The position numbers and the translations under genes are program-made. Below the pieces are notes generated by a model. It worked only from the letters and a program-made list of their open reading frames with translations. It was not told the DNA's origin and ran no database searches. Positions 55,162 through 64,000 of a stretch of DNA of 64,000 nt are shown here, piece by piece. The stretch covers positions 104,879 to 168,878 of the forward strand of contig NZ_JABRVQ010000004.1 of the NCBI RefSeq assembly GCF_013248965.1, given 5' to 3'. The stretch comes from Psychrobacter okhotskensis. GTDB lineage: Bacteria > Pseudomonadota > Gammaproteobacteria > Pseudomonadales > Moraxellaceae. Positions within the stretch are counted from its first letter, which is position 1, and every line of letters starts with the position of its first letter.

Positions 55162-55575
55162 TTATTTTACTTCTGAGGTCACTTCGCTATCTATATTACC
55201 GCGTGTGGCTTTCGAGTATGGGCAAACTTTATTGGCTTTCTCGACCAGCTTTTGAAATTCATCGGCTGAAAGTTCTGTATTTTCGCCAGTAACGTGAATT
55301 TTCACTGCCAGTTGAAAGTCTAGACCTTCACCTTTACGTAAATCTACCGATACTTGAGTGGTCGAGTCAAATTTTGCTTTTTCTTCGCCTTTGACTGCCG
55401 CAAGTGCGCCATCGAAGCAAGCCGCATAACCCATAGCAAATAATTGCTCTGGATTATTACCATCTTTACTTGAACCCGGTGCGACCATGTTAATCGTCAA
55501 ATCACTATCTTGTAGACTAGCTTTACCAGAACGACCGCCAGTGACGGTTGCTTGAGTAGAATATAACGTGTTCAT
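55162..55575 (-). CDS. ohr: Organic hydroperoxide resistance protein Ohr
   Basis: Ohr is a thiol peroxidase that reduces organic and lipid hydroperoxides, using lipoylated proteins as reductant. The two active-site cysteines are in YAACFDGALAAV and KVCPYSKATRGN, and TGGRSGKASLQDSDL is typical near the N-terminus. The 137 residues are close to the family standard of about 140. The usual regulator OhrR is not adjacent. ATG 55575 with AAAGGATATG upstream is convincing. It is a single gene. Confidence 0.94.
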   Translation of the reverse strand: MNTLYSTQATVTGGRSGKASLQDSDLTINMVAPGSSKDGNNPEQLFAMGYAACFDGALAAVKGEEKAKFDSTTQVSVDLRKGEGLDFQLAVKIHVTGENTELSADEFQKLVEKANKVCPYSKATRGNIDSEVTSEVK

Positions 55576-55869
55576 AACATATCCTTTGTTGTTGGTTTAT
55601 TTATATAATTATTTAATCCAATTAGCCATCAAGCATAACAAACTGGACGCTACGCTCTATAGCTCAGTAGTAACCATATACAATGACTTTGTAAGTGAGC
55701 ATTTATGTGAATAACGATAATGTGCTTCACATTCACCAATAAGCATTGCTAAACAATTAATGGCTTTAAATATATAAGTCATGGCGACATTGATGTAAAC
55801 TAGTCACATGGTTTTTCACACACTATCAGCATAACCCTATAAAAAATCCTAACCGTAAGGACGCCTTTT

Positions 55870-56775
55870 ATGAAAGCAACAGTATTTTTGCCTATGACCC
55901 TATCCTTACTCGCGATGGCACTCGTAGGATGTGGCGGAGAAGATGACGGTGTCTACGGTTCAGGCGACAATAAAATCACGCTGACGAGCTTTGGCAATAG
56001 CTATGACAACCAAGCCAACGCGAGTGCTATTGCGCGAATTGATCAGATATACCGCACTGGCGGGCGCGAAATTAAGATAAAAAATCTGGTGAACAGTTAT
56101 AACAACCAAAGTCTTAATAGCTTAGACAGAACCGTGCTGGCAGCTGATTTTGAAGGAAGGCTGGAAAATAAGGATATTGAAGTCAATGGTCGCACCGTCA
56201 AACGTCCTATTTATGAGACAAACAGCAACAAGCAATTGAACTATGAGACTACCTATAAAACCCTGAATCTCGCAGGTTTGAACGCTGGTAGTTATAGTCC
56301 GGGCACTACCATAGGCAATAGCCGTGGTATCATTACCGATTTAAATAACTATCCTGATATCCCAACCAATGTGACGTTCCCAGCGGGCTCGGTTTGTTAT
56401 ATTCCAGTGGTCACTAGCGAGCGCTCGTTTTTAGCCTTTAATGAAAAAAATAAAACCGGCTATAGTACGCTGGACAGATGGATTGAGGCGGCCGAAGAAC
56501 GTTTTAACGACGATAGAGATTTTAGCACCTCACGCTTTGGTGTGGGTTTGGGCAATGACCAAAAAGCTGCGCAAGTGACGTTTTTTGAGTTTAGAAACCA
56601 GCCTGCTTATCAATACAATGGCGTTGAATATGATAATGATATTTATGAAGCCGACTCTGTGGTGCAAGGCAGCACTGACCCGAATACCAACAGTGTGCGC
56701 GGTGTCGTTGACTGCACGATAGTCAATGAGGTGGCAGGGGACTTCTTAGCAGCGCAAATCACACGCTATTATTAA
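55870..56775 (+). CDS. Lipoprotein of unknown function
   Basis: The 301-residue product has a lipoprotein signal peptide with lipobox LVGC (Cys21) followed by GGEDDGVYG. The rest is polar and Asn/Tyr/Thr-rich, with no repeats that I recognise. One pair of Cys residues is conserved-looking (SVCYIPVV and VVDCTIV), which may form a disulfide. Asp and Glu after the lipid Cys (GGEDD) do not match the simple inner-membrane retention signal, so the outer membrane is more likely. AAGGA lies upstream of ATG 55870. No family is recognised. Confidence 0.8.
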   Translation: MKATVFLPMTLSLLAMALVGCGGEDDGVYGSGDNKITLTSFGNSYDNQANASAIARIDQIYRTGGREIKIKNLVNSYNNQSLNSLDRTVLAADFEGRLENKDIEVNGRTVKRPIYETNSNKQLNYETTYKTLNLAGLNAGSYSPGTTIGNSRGIITDLNNYPDIPTNVTFPAGSVCYIPVVTSERSFLAFNEKNKTGYSTLDRWIEAAEERFNDDRDFSTSRFGVGLGNDQKAAQVTFFEFRNQPAYQYNGVEYDNDIYEADSVVQGSTDPNTNSVRGVVDCTIVNEVAGDFLAAQITRYY

Positions 56776-56819
56776 ATTCAAAAAATATTAAGCACTTTCT
56801 AGTTAAGTGTTTTCTAATT

Positions 56820-56857
56820 AAACACGCTCTATTTGACCAGTAGAGCGTGTTTTTTTA
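56820..56857 (+). terminator. Terminator after the 55.9-kb lipoprotein gene
   Basis: A perfect stem AAACACGCTCT / AGAGCGTGTTT is followed by more Ts. Confidence 0.9.
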
Positions 56858-56993
56858 TGCGCTAATTCTGCAACCTGACGCTAAATCCGCTACAATACGC
56901 CCATTATTTATACTATTTATTGAAATTAATGCCCAAAAGAAAGTTACTGTCTAAAAGACAGCCTTTTGGAAGTCAAGGTTGAAGCCAAAAATT

Positions 56994-58589
56994 ATGAGCG
57001 TAGATCCAAAGAAATTAAACAAAGAAGTGGCCAAGCGCCGTACCTTTGCTATTATCTCGCATCCCGATGCGGGTAAGACCACCATGACTGAAAAGCTGCT
57101 GCTATGGGGGCAAGCGATTCAGGTGGTTGGTGAAGTTAAAGGCCGCAAAACCGACCGTCATGCGACATCGGATTGGATGAGCATGGAGCAGGAGCGTGGT
57201 ATCTCTATCACTACTTCGGTTATGCAATTTCCTTATCAAGACCATATGGTCAATCTACTAGACACCCCGGGTCACGCCGACTTTAGTGAAGATACTTATC
57301 GTACGTTGACCGCTGTCGACAGCGCGCTGATGATGGTTGATGGCGCAAAAGGCGTCGAGGAACGTACCATCAAATTGATGGAAGTGTGTCGCATGCGTGA
57401 TACTCCAATTATCTCGTTTGTGAACAAGTTGGATCGTCAGATTCGCGAGCCGCTTGAGCTGCTGAGTGAGATTGAGACGGTGCTTAAGATTAAATGTATT
57501 CCGTTGACGTGGCCCATTGGTATGGGGCAGGATTTCGTTGGCGTCTATCATTTGACCGAAAATAAGACTTACCTTTATGAAAAAGGTAATGGCGGCAAGA
57601 TGACCGTCTCTGAGACCCGCGACGGCTATGATTATCCGGACATACGCGAGCGCCTTGGAAAGCTGATGTTTAATGCTTTTGAAGAGTCGCTTGAGCTGGT
57701 ACAAATGGCGTTAGAAGACTTTAGCGAAGAGGCATTCTTGGCGGGTGAGATGACGCCAGTATTGTTCGGTACAGCGTTGGGTAACTTCGGTGTCAACATG
57801 GTGCTCGATACCCTTGTGAAATATGCACCGCCACCAAAAGCGCACCCGACTACTGAGCGTCAAGTCTCTGCAACTGAGACGGACTTTACGGGTTTTGTCT
57901 TTAAGATTCAGGCCAATATGGATCCGCGTCACCGTGACCGCATTGCTTTCTTGCGCGTGTGCTCGGGTAAGTACGAAAAAGGCATGAAGATGAAGCACGT
58001 GCGTTTGGGTAAAGACGTGCGCATTGCCGATGCGCTGACCTTTCTCGCCGGAGACCGTGAAGCCTTAGAAGAAGCGTATCCGGGTGATATTATCGGTCTG
58101 CATAATCATGGGACCATTTCTATCGGTGATAGCTTTACTGAAGGCGAAGAGCTGAACTTTACCGGTATTCCACATTTTGCCCCTGAATTGTTTCGCCGCG
58201 TGGTGCTCAGAGACCCACTCAAGTCTAAAGCGCTACAAAAAGGCTTGCAGCAGCTCAGTGAAGAGGGCGCAACGCAGGTATTTATGCCGCAGATTAATAA
58301 TGATTTAATCTTGGGCGCGGTGGGTGTACTACAGTTCGAAGTGGTCGCGCATCGCCTAAAAGAAGAGTACAAAGTACAGTGTACCTTTGAGCCAGTTTCA
58401 ATTGCGACCGTGCGCTGGATTCACTGCGATGATGAAGTGGCCTTGGCTAAGTTTAAGAAAAAAGCCCATGACCAGTTGTCACTTGATGGTGGTGGCTATC
58501 TTACCTATCTTGCGCCATCACGAGTTAACTTGCAGCTGATGCAAGATCGTTATCCAGAAGTGACTTTCAGCAACACTCGCGAGCATTAA
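56994..58589 (+). CDS. prfC: Peptide chain release factor 3
   Basis: RF3 is the GTPase that recycles RF1 and RF2 from the ribosome after peptide release. The G domain is clear: [20 protein letters not shown], switch region [31 protein letters not shown] and VNKLDR. It continues into the RF3-specific domains ([34 protein letters not shown]). The 531 residues match the family. I use ATG 56994 (family start [19 protein letters not shown]) rather than a TTG five codons earlier. It is a single gene with its own terminator. Confidence 0.97.
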   Translation: MSVDPKKLNKEVAKRRTFAIISHPDAGKTTMTEKLLLWGQAIQVVGEVKGRKTDRHATSDWMSMEQERGISITTSVMQFPYQDHMVNLLDTPGHADFSEDTYRTLTAVDSALMMVDGAKGVEERTIKLMEVCRMRDTPIISFVNKLDRQIREPLELLSEIETVLKIKCIPLTWPIGMGQDFVGVYHLTENKTYLYEKGNGGKMTVSETRDGYDYPDIRERLGKLMFNAFEESLELVQMALEDFSEEAFLAGEMTPVLFGTALGNFGVNMVLDTLVKYAPPPKAHPTTERQVSATETDFTGFVFKIQANMDPRHRDRIAFLRVCSGKYEKGMKMKHVRLGKDVRIADALTFLAGDREALEEAYPGDIIGLHNHGTISIGDSFTEGEELNFTGIPHFAPELFRRVVLRDPLKSKALQKGLQQLSEEGATQVFMPQINNDLILGAVGVLQFEVVAHRLKEEYKVQCTFEPVSIATVRWIHCDDEVALAKFKKKAHDQLSLDGGGYLTYLAPSRVNLQLMQDRYPEVTFSNTREH

Positions 58590-58640
58590 TATCTGTTATT
58601 TAAGTATGAGTAAATGGTTGAAACCTATTTTCTGTTTTTT

Positions 58641-58667
58641 AAAAGACACGCTAGCCGTGTCTTTTTT
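58641..58667 (+). terminator. Terminator after prfC
   Basis: A stem AAAAGACACG / CGTGTCTTTT with a short loop is followed by TT. Confidence 0.88.
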
Positions 58668-58707
58668 ATTGCCCGTCGTTTAGACCGTTATTAAACCGAT
58701 TTTTCAT

Positions 58708-58775
58708 AAACACTGACATCTCAAAAATACTGATGACTCAAAAGCACTGATACTTCAAAAATAGTAACCCCTCAA
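58708..58775 (+). repeat. Degenerate 17-bp tandem array (four units)
   Basis: Four 17-bp units each end in CTCAA or TTCAA (AAACACTGACATCTCAA, AAATACTGATGACTCAA, then two more diverged units). The array lies about 80 bp before the RsiV-like gene and is noncoding. Confidence 0.65.
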
Positions 58776-58855
58776 AAACACAAACAGTGTTTCAACAATA
58801 CATCACAGTGGTTACGGTAGAATAATATTAACCATTATGTATTTATGGAAAAATT

Positions 58856-59710
58856 ATGATAATAATGTCTCGATTTACGAGCGCCACACCACCTATTAAT
58901 CCGCCGTTAATGCCGAGCAGTGGTAACTTGCGCCGAGTTGGTACGTTAGTGACAGGCCTGCTGTTTGGAACAATAGCAATGTCCGCTAATGCGGACAATC
59001 TCATTAGCAGTACCGATTATCTTGATTATGAGCTGCCCAAAAGTGTGCAAGAGATATGTGCCGAACGACAGCATTGTCCAGAGATTGAGGTTAGGTATCT
59101 CAAAACCAATCAGGATTGGATAAACGATATCACCAATGCCCGTATCAATCATCTTGTCGTCAATAGTAAACAGACTGAATCCGCACCTATCAATATTAAG
59201 GCGACGCCGACTATGGTTAAGGCGGCTATTGATGACTTCGCAAGCTCACAATTTATAGATATGCCAGACGACAGTTCATGGTCGTATAATCTGACAGTGA
59301 AGCCTGAATATTTGGGTCATGTGAATGATTTTGAATTGTTTGAAATAAGCTCCTATGTGTTTACGGGCGGCGCGCATGGCATGCCTTATAGTGAATATTT
59401 AATATTCGATACAAGCAGTAAAAAACAACTGCAACTGACAGACATATTACAGACGGGCAAAAAACCCCGTTTTGAGGCGTTGGCTTATGAGGCATATAAA
59501 CAGTGGGTAAAAACGGTCGATAACGACTTAAGCAGCTATGAGAAAAACTGGCCATTTACCCTCAGCGATAACGTCACATTGACTGGTAAAGGCGTTGATA
59601 TTCGCTACCAGCACTATTCTATTGGCCCTTATGCTTATGGTATGCCTGTCCTAAGCATCCCTTATAGTAAGCTTGGCGGTGTGATCAAGCCGCGTTTTAT
59701 TCCCAAATAA
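58856..59710 (+). CDS. Exported RsiV/DUF3298-like protein
   Basis: The 284-residue protein has an N-terminal hydrophobic segment after a long polar lead (RRVGTLVTGLLFGTIAMSANA, about residues 26-46), consistent with a signal peptide. The C-terminal domain matches the DUF3298/RsiV type: SSYVFTGGAHGMPYSEYLIF, LQLTDILQ, ending in GPYAYGMPVLSIPYSKL. In Bacillus RsiV this domain binds lysozyme and controls a sigma factor; no sigma factor is adjacent here, so only the fold is inferred. ATG 58856 and ATG 58865 are both possible. Confidence 0.82.
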   Translation: MIIMSRFTSATPPINPPLMPSSGNLRRVGTLVTGLLFGTIAMSANADNLISSTDYLDYELPKSVQEICAERQHCPEIEVRYLKTNQDWINDITNARINHLVVNSKQTESAPINIKATPTMVKAAIDDFASSQFIDMPDDSSWSYNLTVKPEYLGHVNDFELFEISSYVFTGGAHGMPYSEYLIFDTSSKKQLQLTDILQTGKKPRFEALAYEAYKQWVKTVDNDLSSYEKNWPFTLSDNVTLTGKGVDIRYQHYSIGPYAYGMPVLSIPYSKLGGVIKPRFIPK

Positions 59711-59789
59711 TCGTTTTATCCTAAGAGAATAGTTGTAATAAATTTCAGAGAATGATTGAACATTTAATAATAAATTAAGGAGTGATGTT

Positions 59790-60953
59790 ATGACGAGCAA
59801 TATAGACAACACAGCAGCGACAACCCAAGCAACAGTCGCAGATACTTGGCGCCTCAATGCCCTAACCGCTGCGCTGGGTGATCTGACTTTGACTGTCAGC
59901 GACAGCCTATCTGTGGGACGTGGCAGTGATAATGACGTGGTACTTGGCAGTAAGGAGGTATCACGCAATCACGCGGTACTGAGCGTACTGAATGGCAAGC
60001 TGTACGTGAAAGATTTGGACTCCTCTAACGGTACGTTTATTAATGAGCAACGTATTGACGGTAATAAGTCTAGGCATCTTGAAGCCAATGATACGCTTGG
60101 CTTTGCCAGTTTTGCCTTCACTGTAACGCCGGTGACTGTTGCAGTGGATGAAGCTGTAGTGGATGAAGCTGTAGAGCAGCCAGTCGTCGCTGAAGAGCCG
60201 ATGGTTGAGCGCGAATCTACGGTTGATACGGATGCTGACAAACCCGAAATGGTGATTGATGCACCAGACGTAAATTCTGAGCCAACTGCAGAGGTTAAGC
60301 CAGTTGTCAAAGAAACGATGGTTACAGACGTGTTGCCGTCAGCTAATGACTCAGATACCACTCCTGTTCAACAAGCTGATATTACTGAAAGCAAGATTGA
60401 TAAGACTAATGAGGCTGATGCTCCAGTTGTTAAAGAAACGATCATCGAAGAGGTATTGGCGGCCAAAGATACTGTGGATACCACATCTGTGCAAGCGGCT
60501 CCAGTTGCCGCAGCTGCCTTAGACGAGCAGACACCGACTACTGAACAGGAAAATGTCGTGCATAAAGAAACAATAACTGAGACGCCTGTTACTGAAGAGC
60601 CGGTAGCTACTGAAAATGAAAAAGCATTAGTTGAACAGCCCGCTGTCGAGCAACAGTCCTTAGACAATGCAGACCACGACAAAACCACCAAAACCGAACT
60701 ACAGGAAGAAGCTGATCCAGATGTGTTGCGTGCCAAACAAGCAGCAACTGCTCAGTTTTCGGGTACGGCCAATTTAGGGCAGGCTCACGACCTTGGTACC
60801 GAAGGCAACAATGCCATGGACCAAGCTGTCGATAACCCCGCAAATGCTGGATACGTAGAGAAAAAGCCTAGTGGTGGTTGGTTCATATGGGTATTTGCCG
60901 TCATCCTTATCATTGGCCTTGCGCTATGGCTGTTCAATATGGGCGGTATATAA
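59790..60953 (+). CDS. FHA-domain protein with acidic linker and C-terminal membrane helix
   Basis: Residues about 14-105 form a forkhead-associated domain, which binds phosphothreonine: LSVGRGSDNDVVLGSKEVS, RNHAVLSVLNGKLYV and LDSSNGTFINEQRI hold the conserved Gly-Arg, Ser, His and Asn. Then follows a ~240-residue acidic, Val/Glu/Thr-rich disordered linker with repeated phrases (VVKETMVTDVL, VVKETIIEEVL, VHKETITETPV). A single membrane helix near the C-terminus (about 365-384, WVFAVILIIGLALWLF-like) anchors it. AAGGAG precedes the ATG. No kinase gene is adjacent, so its phosphorylated partner is unknown. Confidence 0.87.
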   Translation: MTSNIDNTAATTQATVADTWRLNALTAALGDLTLTVSDSLSVGRGSDNDVVLGSKEVSRNHAVLSVLNGKLYVKDLDSSNGTFINEQRIDGNKSRHLEANDTLGFASFAFTVTPVTVAVDEAVVDEAVEQPVVAEEPMVERESTVDTDADKPEMVIDAPDVNSEPTAEVKPVVKETMVTDVLPSANDSDTTPVQQADITESKIDKTNEADAPVVKETIIEEVLAAKDTVDTTSVQAAPVAAAALDEQTPTTEQENVVHKETITETPVTEEPVATENEKALVEQPAVEQQSLDNADHDKTTKTELQEEADPDVLRAKQAATAQFSGTANLGQAHDLGTEGNNAMDQAVDNPANAGYVEKKPSGGWFIWVFAVILIIGLALWLFNMGGI

Positions 60954-61028
60954 AAGGTGTACGACCATAGCTTTGTTATATCGATAAGATAAATTAATGA
61001 GTTAAGGTTAGTTCCATTATTCTTAAAA

Positions 61029-61062
61029 ATAGCGTCAGCGTTCGTTGGAGTGTTGACGCTAT
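61029..61062 (+). terminator. Terminator between the FHA gene and trpE
   Basis: A perfect 9-bp stem ATAGCGTCA / TGACGCTAT is followed by CTTTGTATTGTATTTTTATC. No Trp-rich leader peptide is seen before it, so a plain terminator is more likely than trp attenuation. Confidence 0.75.
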
Positions 61063-61146
61063 CTTTGTATTGTATTTTTATCATTGTTTTGAGATTGCTT
61101 CTAAGTTTAAGGCGCTTTGCCAACCCTGTGTTAAGAGAAAGCTACT

Positions 61147-62643
61147 ATGATGACCTTTGATGAGTATGACGCCTTTAAAAATCGTGGCTTTAGTCATGCG
61201 CCACTGGTAAAAAAACGCTTGATGGATGCGCAGACTCCAGTCTCGGTATTCTCTAAAGTACGTGACTTAAATGGCTCAGCGTATTTGTTTGAGTCCGTCG
61301 TAGGCGGCGAGCGTTGGGCGCGCTATTCGATGATTGGTCTAGGTAGTGATCTGATTTTGCAATATGTAGACGGTAATATGACGGTCAAAAAAAATGATCA
61401 GACCACCGTGGATGCAGTTGATGATCCCTTTGACTATATTCGTCAGTTGATGGCGCAGTATAAGATGCCAACTGCCGAAGATATTATTACCTTGCCGAGC
61501 TTTAGCGGTGGTCTGGTCGGTTATTTTGGTTATGATATGGTGCGAGTTATTGAACCCAGTGTGGGACTGTCTGACGCCCCCGATCCGATGTCACTGCCGG
61601 ATATGTGGCTGATGCTGTCGATGAGTGTCATTGTTTTTGATAATTTAGAGAATACGTTGTCCATTATTGTTTATGCGGACTGCACCGCTGAAGACGGTTA
61701 TGGTCATGCCATTCGTGAGCTAGAGCAAATTGAGGGTAAGTTGGCAGAAATGGCAGATTTAAGCGCGCCGATTATGCCAACCCCAAAGTTTGAATCACAA
61801 ACAGGGATGGAGAAATACTGTCGCGACGTTAAGAACATTAAAGACTATATCTCAGCAGGAGAGGTGATGCAGGTGGTGCCTGCCCAGCGTTTGACCGCTG
61901 ACTATACTGGCGACTCGCTTGCTGTCTATCGCGCCTTACGGTTTTTAAACCCATCGCCTTATTTATTCTTGGTTCATGGTTACACGCTTGATGATCATAA
62001 GCGTTTCGACATTATCGGTGCTTCTCCAGAAACCTTATCACGTATCGAAAATGGCAAAGTCACCGTGCGTCCACTGGCGGGCACCCGTAAACGTGGTCAA
62101 AACGCAGCGGAAGATTTGGTGCTTGAGCAGGAGCTGCTGAGTGACGAAAAAGAGATTGCTAAGCATTTAATGCTGATTGAGTCGGGTCGCAACGACATTG
62201 GCCGTGTTTGTGAATGTGATAGTGTCAATGTCACCGAAAAGATGTTTATCGAGCGCTATTCGCAAGTCATGCATATTGCCTCTAACGTTGAGGGCGATAT
62301 ATTGCCTGATAAAGATGCGCTTGATGTCTTTTGTGCGACTTTCCCCGCAGGCACGTTAACAGGCGCGCCTAAGATTCGTGCGATGCAAATTATTGATGAG
62401 CTGGAGCCGTTACGCCGCACTGTATTTGGTGGCGCCATTGGTTATCTGGGTTGGCACGGTAATATGGATAGCGCCATTGCTATTCGTACCGCTGTGATGC
62501 GGCGCGGCAAAATCCATATCCAAGCCGGTGCTGGGGTAATCGCTGATTCTATTCCAGAAGCAGAGTGGGACGAGACCAATAAAAAAGCGTTGGCGCTCAT
62601 TAAAGCGGTCAAAATGGCCTGTAATGGCTTGCGTATTCGCTAG
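61147..62643 (+). CDS. trpE: Anthranilate synthase component I
   Basis: TrpE makes anthranilate from chorismate with ammonia supplied by TrpG, the first step of tryptophan synthesis. The feedback-site segment LFESVVGGERWARYSMIG, the LNPSPYLFLV region, GASPETLSRIENGKVTVRPL, HLMLIESGRNDIGRV and AGTLTGAPKIRAMQII are all in place. The 498 residues are normal. trpG is not within the window; the next genes are tRNAs, so trpE stands alone. The tandem ATGATG leaves the exact first codon open. Feedback inhibition by tryptophan is expected from the family. Confidence 0.96.
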   Translation: MMTFDEYDAFKNRGFSHAPLVKKRLMDAQTPVSVFSKVRDLNGSAYLFESVVGGERWARYSMIGLGSDLILQYVDGNMTVKKNDQTTVDAVDDPFDYIRQLMAQYKMPTAEDIITLPSFSGGLVGYFGYDMVRVIEPSVGLSDAPDPMSLPDMWLMLSMSVIVFDNLENTLSIIVYADCTAEDGYGHAIRELEQIEGKLAEMADLSAPIMPTPKFESQTGMEKYCRDVKNIKDYISAGEVMQVVPAQRLTADYTGDSLAVYRALRFLNPSPYLFLVHGYTLDDHKRFDIIGASPETLSRIENGKVTVRPLAGTRKRGQNAAEDLVLEQELLSDEKEIAKHLMLIESGRNDIGRVCECDSVNVTEKMFIERYSQVMHIASNVEGDILPDKDALDVFCATFPAGTLTGAPKIRAMQIIDELEPLRRTVFGGAIGYLGWHGNMDSAIAIRTAVMRRGKIHIQAGAGVIADSIPEAEWDETNKKALALIKAVKMACNGLRIR

Positions 62644-62841
62644 ATGTTTGATGGAAGTGCTTGGCAAAAGTGTCATTAAAGTTGCTAGTCCTCACCATGC
62701 AAGTTATCGTTTTCATAAGCATGTTAATAACTATTCGAACAATCCGGATAAAAAGCGCTATTTTGTCTGATAAAAAATATCAATATAATCAGTTGCTTGA
62801 CGTTTATTATTAAAATAAGTGTAAAAAAACTCAAAAAGAGC

Positions 62842-62869
62842 TTGCGTCTGTCTAAATATTTGATAGAAT
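62842..62869 (+). promoter_or_regulatory. Likely promoter of the tRNA-tuf cluster
   Basis: A -35 box TTGCGT (62842-62847) and -10 box TAGAAT (62864-62869) are spaced 16 bp. A start about 7 bp later lies close before the first tRNA gene. An A-rich stretch upstream could act as an UP element. Confidence 0.6.
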
Positions 62870-62891
62870 AGCCACCACTTTGAGAGAACAA

Positions 62892-62967
<76 letters not shown>

Positions 62968-63033
62968 TCTCTTTCAAAGTCGCTTTTTATGAATTTGTCT
63001 TAGATTAAGTCATCTTTGTTCAAAGCAAACTAA

Positions 63034-63117
63034 GGTGGGATTGGGGAGCGGTCAAACCCAACAGACTGTAAATCTGTCGCGAAAGCTTCGAAGGTTCGAA
63101 TCCTTCTCCCACCACCA
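63034..63117 (+). tRNA. tRNA-Tyr (GUA anticodon)
   Basis: This class II tRNA of 84 nt with encoded CCA has acceptor GGTGGGA pairing with TCCCACC, anticodon GTA in ACTGTAAA, a long variable arm and T-loop GTTCGAATCC. Confidence 0.97.
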
Positions 63118-63198
63118 TATTTTCTAAGTTTGTTATAGCGCCAAGCATACTCAATATATAACCACTCTTTATAAGAGTGAGCTTACAGAAGAGTAAAT

Positions 63199-63272
63199 GC
63201 GGGTGTGGTATAATGGTAACACCTTAGCCTTCCAAGCTAATGACGCGGGTTCGATTCCCGCCACCCGCTCCA
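63199..63272 (+). tRNA. tRNA-Gly (UCC anticodon)
   Basis: The 74-nt tRNA has acceptor GCGGGTG pairing with CACCCGC, anticodon TCC in CTTCCAAG, T-loop GTTCGATTCC and an encoded CCA. Confidence 0.97.
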
Positions 63273-63391
63273 TATAGTCACAATCGCAAAGACTACCAAT
63301 AATTCATCACGACAGTCAGTATATTATTGCTGTATCGTGATATTTTTTTTAGTGCAACCCACTGGTTGGCTACTGTAGTTGTTAAAAGCAT

Positions 63392-64000
<609 letters not shown>

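Noticed and set aside
61029..61062. trp attenuator before trpE
   Set aside because: The hairpin looks like one, but no short leader ORF with Trp codons and no alternative pairing was seen; it fits a terminator of the FHA gene.

Overview
The window is a contiguous chromosomal segment of a gammaproteobacterium of the Moraxellaceae, most likely Psychrobacter. This is inferred from protein character and gene order: gacS next to cysM-rlmD-relA as in Pseudomonas and Acinetobacter, a tRNA-Thr/Tyr/Gly/Thr cluster in front of tuf, ileS overlapping lspA, metX overlapping metW, and a D-2-hydroxyglutarate dehydrogenase divergent from serA. The DNA is moderately AT-rich, almost wholly housekeeping, and coding on both strands in short operons with clear rho-independent terminators. 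No insertion sequence, prophage or CRISPR array is visible.

Layout. 1-1.7 kb: end of typA, mscL, a small exported protein. 2-9.4 kb (minus): mutM, relA, rlmD, a PolB-like 3'-5' exonuclease, cysM. 9.9-16 kb (plus): the hybrid kinase gacS, a crotonase, a Bcr/CflA drug exporter. 16-18.4 kb: rpsB with a structured leader, then tsf. 18.6-25.8 kb: a lytic transglycosylase, an lrgAB-like pair, hflX, a PlsC-type acyltransferase, a Tas-like aldo/keto reductase, fkpB. 25.9-31.5 kb: a cold-shock/DUF1294 protein, ileS-lspA, a membrane-anchored thioredoxin-like protein. 31.8-40.1 kb: a GNAT-nitrilase fusion, a BLUF photoreceptor with a membrane tail, D-2-hydroxyglutarate dehydrogenase and serA, a DUF488 protein, trhO. 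40.4-43.6 kb: a solitary type IIG-like restriction-modification enzyme, the only clear defence gene. 43.7-55.6 kb: a Sel1-repeat protein, metX-metW, hemH, an acidic protein, a beta-helix lipoprotein, a short-chain dehydrogenase, a membrane-protein gene broken by one in-frame TGA, polA, ohr. 55.8-64 kb: a lipoprotein, prfC, an RsiV/DUF3298-like protein, an FHA protein with a membrane tail, trpE, four tRNA genes and the start of tuf.

Genes that work together: relA (alarmone) and gacS (post-transcriptional regulation) are global regulators in a conserved neighbourhood; rpsB/tsf, ileS, prfC, the tRNAs and tuf serve translation; lspA processes lipoproteins such as the two found here; serA and the 2-hydroxyglutarate dehydrogenase are probably coupled, one making and one removing D-2-hydroxyglutarate; metX and metW start methionine synthesis.

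The less ordinary material is in the gaps. Two families of short elements (about 108 and 140-149 bp) share TATAGTCA-type ends, two copies each. A 48-bp repeat occurs twice in opposite orientation. There are degenerate 15-bp and 17-bp tandem arrays. A nested inverted repeat overlaps a 28-codon ORF with a ribosome binding site. Several enzymes carry low-complexity insertions: MetX, the GacS receiver and MutM. No complete unknown multi-gene system was recognised; the best candidates for new biology are the membrane-tailed BLUF protein, the inverted-repeat small ORF after lspA and the TATAGTCA elements.
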